From Porticoccaceae bacterium UBA2002 (lineage in GTDB: Bacteria > Pseudomonadota > Gammaproteobacteria > Pseudomonadales > Porticoccaceae): a stretch of DNA of 10,808 bases. Location: assembly GCA_002334915.1 (NCBI GenBank), contig DDCQ01000021.1:1-10808 (forward strand), in the 5' to 3' direction. Both the position numbers and the translations under genes were made by a program. Numbering within the stretch: position 1 is the stretch's first letter; each line of letters starts with the position of its first letter. This document shows positions 7,319 to 10,808 of the stretch, in pieces. The notes beneath the pieces were generated by a model. It was not told the origin of the DNA. It made no database searches and was given only the letters and a program-made list of their open reading frames with translations.

Positions 7319-7630
7319 TCATCCCGTTATTTTAAGTGATTTGTTGCAAAATACTAGATATTGGTTGGAAAGCATATTAGCAATATGGGATAAATTGCCT
7401 GCATTTTCTAATTGCTTTTGAACATTGACTTTTGTACCTTCAATGATAATTTGTGGCTCAACTGCTTTGTAAATTTGCACCACCTTCTTCCCAATTACCG
7501 CAGCATTATATTGCAAAAGCAAGCAGTCATTAGGGTTAGAAAAAGGCCTCATGTCAGTACTCGGCAGAACTACTTCTTGCGCAACAGAACCTAAACATAA
7601 AAAAGTTAAGAATATAAACATTTTTTTCAT
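7319..7630 (-). CDS. Small secreted protein, function unknown
   Basis: This is a 103-residue protein read from ATG at 7630, which has a good GGAG six bases upstream. An ATG at 7642 in the same frame overlaps that ribosome binding site and is rejected. Residues 1-17 (MKKMFIFLTFLCLGSVA) form a Sec signal peptide with predicted cleavage after SVA. The mature part of about 86 residues has two Cys (36 and 95) that could form a disulphide, and ends in a predicted helical segment (VQKQLENAGNLSHIANMLS). I do not recognise the family. It lies 112 bases downstream of the MORN-PDZ gene on the same strand. Those 112 bases contain an inverted repeat, so it may be co-transcribed with that gene or have its own promoter. 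Base composition is AT-rich, as in that neighbour. Confidence 0.7.
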   Translation of the reverse strand: MKKMFIFLTFLCLGSVAQEVVLPSTDMRPFSNPNDCLLLQYNAAVIGKKVVQIYKAVEPQIIIEGTKVNVQKQLENAGNLSHIANMLSNQYLVFCNKSLKITG

Positions 7631-7698
7631 TAACAACTCCAATTTTTTAAAAAGTAAACGCTAAGAAAGATAAGCATTTACATACTTAATAGCGATGT

Positions 7699-7724
7699 TA
7701 TCAATATAGTTATATATTGTGATA
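7699..7724. promoter_or_regulatory. AT-rich inverted repeat between two minus-strand genes
   Basis: TATCAATATA and TATATTGTGATA pair around a GTTA loop, with one bulged base. It lies 19 bases past the stop of the MORN-PDZ gene. It could weaken read-through into the small secreted gene or act as an operator for it. There is no T-run typical of an intrinsic terminator. Confidence 0.4.
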
Positions 7725-7742
7725 AAGAAAGAGATTATTATT

Positions 7743-9659
7743 TTATAAATCTCCAAAAATCCAAGAATTTAAGTCAACCTCATCTAGCGCATCTGGGTTA
7801 GCGAACTTAAACGCAACTACTGAAGTTGGCGTTTTGGAATTCGTAATGTCCGAGCAATTCGCCATGCTTTTTCCCCTATAAACACAGTCCCAAAAACTTA
7901 TTCGCTTAGCCACCTGATTGAGAATACATGTTTTAGCTAAAGATCTTCCAGTACTATTATCGCCAGTGTCAGCACTGCTAGAAATGCACGAAGATGCAAT
8001 GAAATAATTTTCCTCAGCTCTTTTAATCTGCATTTGTCTTTTTCTTTTGAAGCCCGCTGTTTCCGGGTTATCAACAATCTTTATTTGTCGTTGAATAACA
8101 TATGAGGAATCATGCCTACCTCTACCACAATAACTATACAGCAGGTCATAATTACACCAATCATGTGCAATACTCTTTATATCGTCGGGACTTAAACCTC
8201 TATCAAGCTGGCTAATAAAATCGTCAAGATAATCTGAAATATCAAATTTATATAATCCACTCAAATCTGAAAGTAGGTCTAGAGCCTCTTGATTTTCTTT
8301 GAGTAAATGAGGAAAGGAGAATTTATTAACATCATATGGAAAACGCTTGGCCCACAAACATGGCGTATTGTATCCGGTATCTAAAATAAATACTGATGGG
8401 GTAACAAATTTAATTTTATCTAAAAGGCTTTTATTTTTCGTAATAACTGCTATTGGGGGAGGGTTGCCAAAACAATACATATTCACAAGAACAGATGAGT
8501 CATCCTGCTTGTAGACATGCAGGTCATCCGCCGTAAATGCATGCCTCATACCCATATTATATGAGCCTCGAGATTCTTTACCGGCGTTTATAAATATATT
8601 CTTTAAAATTGATTTTTCATAACATTTTTCATCTCTAGATGCGATACAGAACATTGCTGTTTGATCTTTCTGGTTTTTTGACGTTTTAGAAAAAGTAATC
8701 GATCTGTAGCTATTTTGATCTTTATTTAATATTCGAATTGAGATTTCATCATTCGTATCGACTTTATTTAAGAATCTCTCGATACTCTTAATACCTACCT
8801 CATCTGTTTGTATAATTTCATTACCATTGGTAATAGTTGCAATAATATCCCCCACTTGCAACCCCGCTGATTCTGCTGGCCCAAAAGCTGATATCTCCGA
8901 AACTACTATTTCTGATTCATATCTAATAAAAGAAAAGCCAAAATCATAAATAACCGGCCATTGCCAATCTATCCTTCCATGCATCTCGCCTCTAAACCAA
9001 TTCCCTTCGAACGACTGCTTCAAATTAAAATACTTTCCATTACCATGAAACATTCCGTCTTTAAATGCTCCTCTAAATATAGAATTCCAAACCTTTTTAT
9101 CGAAGCCATACGGGGCTCCTCTAGTAAGCAATTGAATGCCCTGACCATTTGGCTTTTCATTACTCCACTCTCCTAAATAAAAGCCATTCCAAACGATCCC
9201 TGAGCCAAAACAGAGATGTTTTGGCTTACTTTTTTCACAATTAGGTAGATTAGTTTTGAAATTCTTGAGGAACGCTTCGGCTTCCGCTGAGAAATCTAAT
9301 TCCTTAAAGCCTGCTTTCGGAATATATTTGTTCGTGTAACTATCATAATCATAATGCTTTGAGTTTAATAGTTGTCGCGGTGTTCCAGAATAACGTGGTG
9401 CAAAATCGCACATTTTACTAATTAGAGTTCCACCTACGCTTTCGGGGCTCAATTCAAGACTTTTAAGATTATACCGTGGATCCTTATTTCGGCTTCTTTG
9501 TCGATAAATTTTACATGTCTCATAATTTAAATCTTCATATGAAAAATTATCTAAATCGAATGTAAGCGCTTGTGTCTTAGGATTTGCAAAGGAAATATGC
9601 AGAATGAAAAATAAGGCTAAAATTAAGAAACGAATATTTGAAGTTATTAAATTTTTCAT
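7743..9659 (-). CDS. Secreted MORN-repeat and PDZ-domain protein
   Basis: This is a 638-residue protein. Residues 1-25 form a Sec signal peptide (hydrophobic FLILALFFIL, cleavage near ISFA-N). Three MORN-type repeats follow at about 160-178 (FYLGEWSNEKPNGQGI), 195-212 (FRGAFKDGMFHGNGKY) and 216-230 (FEGNWFRGEMHGRI). A PDZ domain lies at about 240-325, with VVSEISAFGPAESAGLQVGD, the standard PDZ core of HtrA-like and secreted proteases. No protease triad is evident. Residues 330-638 are Cys-rich and unfamiliar to me. The start ATG has AAGG about ten bases upstream. MORN repeats usually act as scaffolds or bind lipid; in a periplasmic PDZ protein a protein-scaffold role is inference. The gene is strongly AT-rich compared with the left half of the window, suggesting acquisition. 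It may be co-transcribed with the small secreted protein downstream. Confidence 0.8.
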   Translation of the reverse strand: MKNLITSNIRFLILALFFILHISFANPKTQALTFDLDNFSYEDLNYETCKIYRQRSRNKDPRYNLKSLELSPESVGGTLISKMCDFAPRYSGTPRQLLNSKHYDYDSYTNKYIPKAGFKELDFSAEAEAFLKNFKTNLPNCEKSKPKHLCFGSGIVWNGFYLGEWSNEKPNGQGIQLLTRGAPYGFDKKVWNSIFRGAFKDGMFHGNGKYFNLKQSFEGNWFRGEMHGRIDWQWPVIYDFGFSFIRYESEIVVSEISAFGPAESAGLQVGDIIATITNGNEIIQTDEVGIKSIERFLNKVDTNDEISIRILNKDQNSYRSITFSKTSKNQKDQTAMFCIASRDEKCYEKSILKNIFINAGKESRGSYNMGMRHAFTADDLHVYKQDDSSVLVNMYCFGNPPPIAVITKNKSLLDKIKFVTPSVFILDTGYNTPCLWAKRFPYDVNKFSFPHLLKENQEALDLLSDLSGLYKFDISDYLDDFISQLDRGLSPDDIKSIAHDWCNYDLLYSYCGRGRHDSSYVIQRQIKIVDNPETAGFKRKRQMQIKRAEENYFIASSCISSSADTGDNSTGRSLAKTCILNQVAKRISFWDCVYRGKSMANCSDITNSKTPTSVVAFKFANPDALDEVDLNSWIFGDL

Positions 9660-9688
9660 TGAGGGATTACCTTGTAATCAAGTTAGAT

Positions 9689-9703
9689 TGCATTTCAAAT
9701 GCA
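9689..9703. promoter_or_regulatory. Perfect palindrome upstream of the MORN-PDZ gene
   Basis: TGCATTT-C-AAATGCA is a perfect seven-plus-seven inverted repeat, 30 bases upstream of the MORN-PDZ ATG and between it and a divergent signal-peptide remnant. An operator is possible, but a palindrome of this size can occur by chance in AT-rich DNA. Confidence 0.35.
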
Positions 9704-9721
9704 TCGTATGTGATTAATGTT

Positions 9722-9877
9722 GTGAAAAAAACATTTCTACCCCTACTACTAATTAGCTCACTTAGTTTTGCTGACTGAGCCGAGCTTTATCATCATCATA
9801 TGCCTCGATCTAGTATAGCGGAATCCGAACTGAAGGCCATAATGGTGATAGCATATATGATTGAGAATACATCATAG
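9722..9877 (+). pseudogene. Remnant of a small secreted protein: signal peptide, then an in-frame stop
   Basis: From GTG at 9722 the frame gives a textbook signal peptide, MKKTFLPLLLISSLSFAD, which then meets TGA at 9776. The same frame stays open for another 32 codons after the TGA (AELYHHHMPRSS, then a hydrophobic ELKAIMVIAYMIENTS) to TAG at 9875. One reading is a small exported-protein gene killed by a TGG-to-TGA change. Another is that the peptide is coincidental. There is no clear ribosome binding site. It diverges from the MORN-PDZ gene. I do not recognise the protein. Confidence 0.35.
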
Positions 9878-10111
9878 CTCTCTGCCATAGCGTTTTCTAA
9901 ATTTGCGTCCGTTACCACAGATGCAAGGCTCATCGCGGCCAGTCTTTGGAGCATCTCTTGTAATTGGCGTTTTAGGAGGGCAAAAGCTCGAGTTGGTGCA
10001 CAGAGTTCCGTTATTCTCAGCTATTGAGGTGTCCGAAACACTACTCTTGTCATTATATCGAAAACTTTCAAGAGAAATGGAAAAGTAAAGAGAGAAAGAT
10101 GACTCTGGCAA
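9872..10111 (-). pseudogene. Truncated and degraded SEC-C motif protein
   Basis: The 79-codon frame ends in GRDEPCICGNGRKFRKRYG, a clear match to the SEC-C zinc motif, whose usual form is GRNDPCPCGSGKKYKKCHG. The first two ligands, Cys 63 and Cys 65, are kept. The last pair (Cys-His or Cys-Cys) is Arg 74 and Tyr 75, encoded CGC and TAT; each is one base from TGC and from CAT or TGT. The frame is bounded upstream by TAG and has no ATG, only TTG as a possible start, so the N-terminal part appears lost. SEC-C motifs are normally C-terminal tails on larger proteins such as SecA and YchJ-like proteins. Together these facts argue for a decayed gene fragment and not an active short protein. Confidence 0.55.
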
Positions 10112-10236
10112 CTATAGGTGATCTAGGAGATATATATGGCTCCTTTCTATGCAGTTATCATCCAATGCTTCTGCTGTTCTAGACGTTGATGAAGCTATAG
10201 TAGCAGAACAAAGCCGCGATTCAGACTACAAAGACT
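10112..10236. other. Short gap with possible gene remnants, no clear gene
   Basis: Two short plus-strand frames can be read here. One starts with ATG at 10099 (MTLATIGDLGDIYGSF, 27 codons); the other starts with ATG at 10149 (31 codons, ending in QSRDSDYKDCD at TGA 10242). They are in different frames and could be pieces of one frameshifted gene, but I cannot identify either. No promoter for the nuclease gene stands out. Confidence 0.2.
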
Positions 10237-10245
10237 GTGATTGAT

Positions 10246-10707
10246 ATGATTAAGCTACTGTTAACCATAACCCTGCTAGCCAATGCCGCTATTGCCTATT
10301 CTAGTGGCTACAATCGCACTGATTTTAGCTACAAAAGCTACAAGCCAACTACCTCGATAGGCTTCTACACCAACCAATCTTGTGACTTCATTAACATAGA
10401 TCACGTAGTAAGCCTAAAAGATGCTTATGACAGCGGTGCAGCCTCATGGAGTGCTTACAAGAAAAGAACTTTCGCTAACGACAAGGCAAACCATGTACCG
10501 TCCTGTGGTCGTGTGAACAGCTCTAAAGGCTCAGCTGGGCCAAAGGACTTCCTTCGTAGAAGCAATGATGGGAAAGGGCTAGAGTATGAAATCGTAAGGT
10601 TCTGTGAGTATGTTCAGAGGTACTATGCCGTGAAGGTTGAGTATCAATTGTCCTTTGAAGGCAATGACAGTGCTACCTTTGAGCAATGTGGTGTCGGTAT
10701 TAGTTAG
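10246..10707 (+). CDS. Secreted HNH nuclease of the DUF1524 / GmrSD C-terminal type
   Basis: Read from ATG at 10246 the protein has 153 residues; a GTG at 10237 in frame would add three. The numbering below starts at that GTG. Residues 4-20 (MIKLLLTITLLANAAIA) form a Sec signal peptide. The nuclease core is IDHVVSLKDAYDSGAASWS (His 56, preceded by Asp 55), then KRTFANDKANHV and GRVNSSKGSAGPKDFL (Asn 94, Lys 97). This order, DHVV-L..A..SGA..W then FANDxxN then N.SKG..GP, is that of bacterial extracellular DUF1524 HNH nucleases. The C-terminal FCEYVQRYYAVKVEYQLSFEG and a final Cys also fit the family. The expected activity is metal-dependent cleavage of nucleic acid outside the cytoplasm. The region before the HNH core is shorter than in many relatives. 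Its stop codon overlaps the first base of G-rich repeat copy 3. No immunity gene is recognisable next to it. Confidence 0.8.
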   Translation: MIKLLLTITLLANAAIAYSSGYNRTDFSYKSYKPTTSIGFYTNQSCDFINIDHVVSLKDAYDSGAASWSAYKKRTFANDKANHVPSCGRVNSSKGSAGPKDFLRRSNDGKGLEYEIVRFCEYVQRYYAVKVEYQLSFEGNDSATFEQCGVGIS

Positions 10708-10760
10708 GGGGCGGGGTGGGGGTTGCGTGCTTGTGGTTAATGCTGTAGCTGGGGAGATAC
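10707..10760 (+). repeat. G-rich interspersed repeat, copy 3
   Basis: This copy opens GGGGGCGGGGTGGGGG, contains CTTGTG, and ends in GTAGCT-GGGG-AGATAC (10745-10760), a hairpin with one mismatch. It is more diverged than copies 1 and 2; the last 38 positions match copy 2 at about 30. It has the same orientation as the others and begins on the final G of the nuclease stop codon. The following bases (AGGCTGATTTCAA) resemble those after copy 1. Confidence 0.7.
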
Positions 10761-10808
10761 AAAGTAGGCTGATTTCAATAGTTCTGTGGACTTCCCAGAC
10801 TTTGCTAG

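Noticed and set aside
9903..10088. 61-codon plus-strand frame
   Set aside because: It is opposite the SEC-C motif, which gives a specific family match, so the minus strand is the better reading.
4477..10760. G-rich repeats as integron attC sites of a cassette array
   Set aside because: No conserved RYYYAAC or GTTRRRY core boxes frame the copies, gene orientation is mixed and segments are longer than usual cassettes; no integrase is seen.
7207..10808. TTTGCTAG present after copy 2 and at the very end of the window after copy 3, as a direct repeat marking an insertion
   Set aside because: An eight-base match is expected by chance in a window this size, and its distance from the two hairpins differs (12 versus 41 bases).

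Overview
The window looks like a piece of the chromosome of a motile Gram-negative bacterium, most likely a marine gammaproteobacterium. The evidence is two lipoproteins with lipoboxes (one with the run of glycines after the acylated cysteine common in marine gammaproteobacteria), a polar-type flagellin and moderate base composition on the left. No single sequence fixes the genus, so the taxonomy is inference.

Layout. (1) Positions 2-1420, plus strand: a D-aminoacylase-type amidohydrolase whose N-terminus lies outside the window. (2) Positions 1421-4189, minus strand: a two-gene unit for a 727-residue lipoprotein with two PKD/Ig-like domains and a HEWGH metallopeptidase-like domain, followed 18 bases later by a small lipoprotein. 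The small lipoprotein's stop codon abuts the amidohydrolase stop codon. (3) Positions 4190-4561: intergenic DNA with a sigma-54-like site, a tandem ATACATA array and copy 1 of a G-rich repeat. (4) Positions 4562-6940, minus strand: a 792-residue flagellin with seven FG-GAP-type repeats between its N-terminal and C-terminal flagellin domains, predicted to form a seven-bladed beta-propeller. (5) Positions 6941-7318: flagellin leader with strong inverted repeats and copy 2 of the G-rich repeat. (6) Positions 7319-9659, minus strand: two visibly AT-rich genes, for a secreted MORN-PDZ protein and a small secreted protein. (7) Positions about 9700-10236: apparent gene remnants, including a signal peptide cut off by a stop codon and a SEC-C tail that has lost its last zinc ligands. 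(8) Positions 10246-10707, plus strand: a secreted HNH nuclease of the DUF1524 type, ending directly on copy 3 of the G-rich repeat.

The two most notable observations are the propeller-bearing flagellin, which would display a folded domain thousands of times along a filament, and a repeat of about 55 bases present three times in the same orientation. The repeats flank first the flagellin and then the AT-rich block, which suggests a segmented or acquired locus. The genes do not form one obvious pathway. Most encode exported or surface proteins, so a surface-interaction role is a reasonable inference for the locus, but nothing in the sequence proves it.
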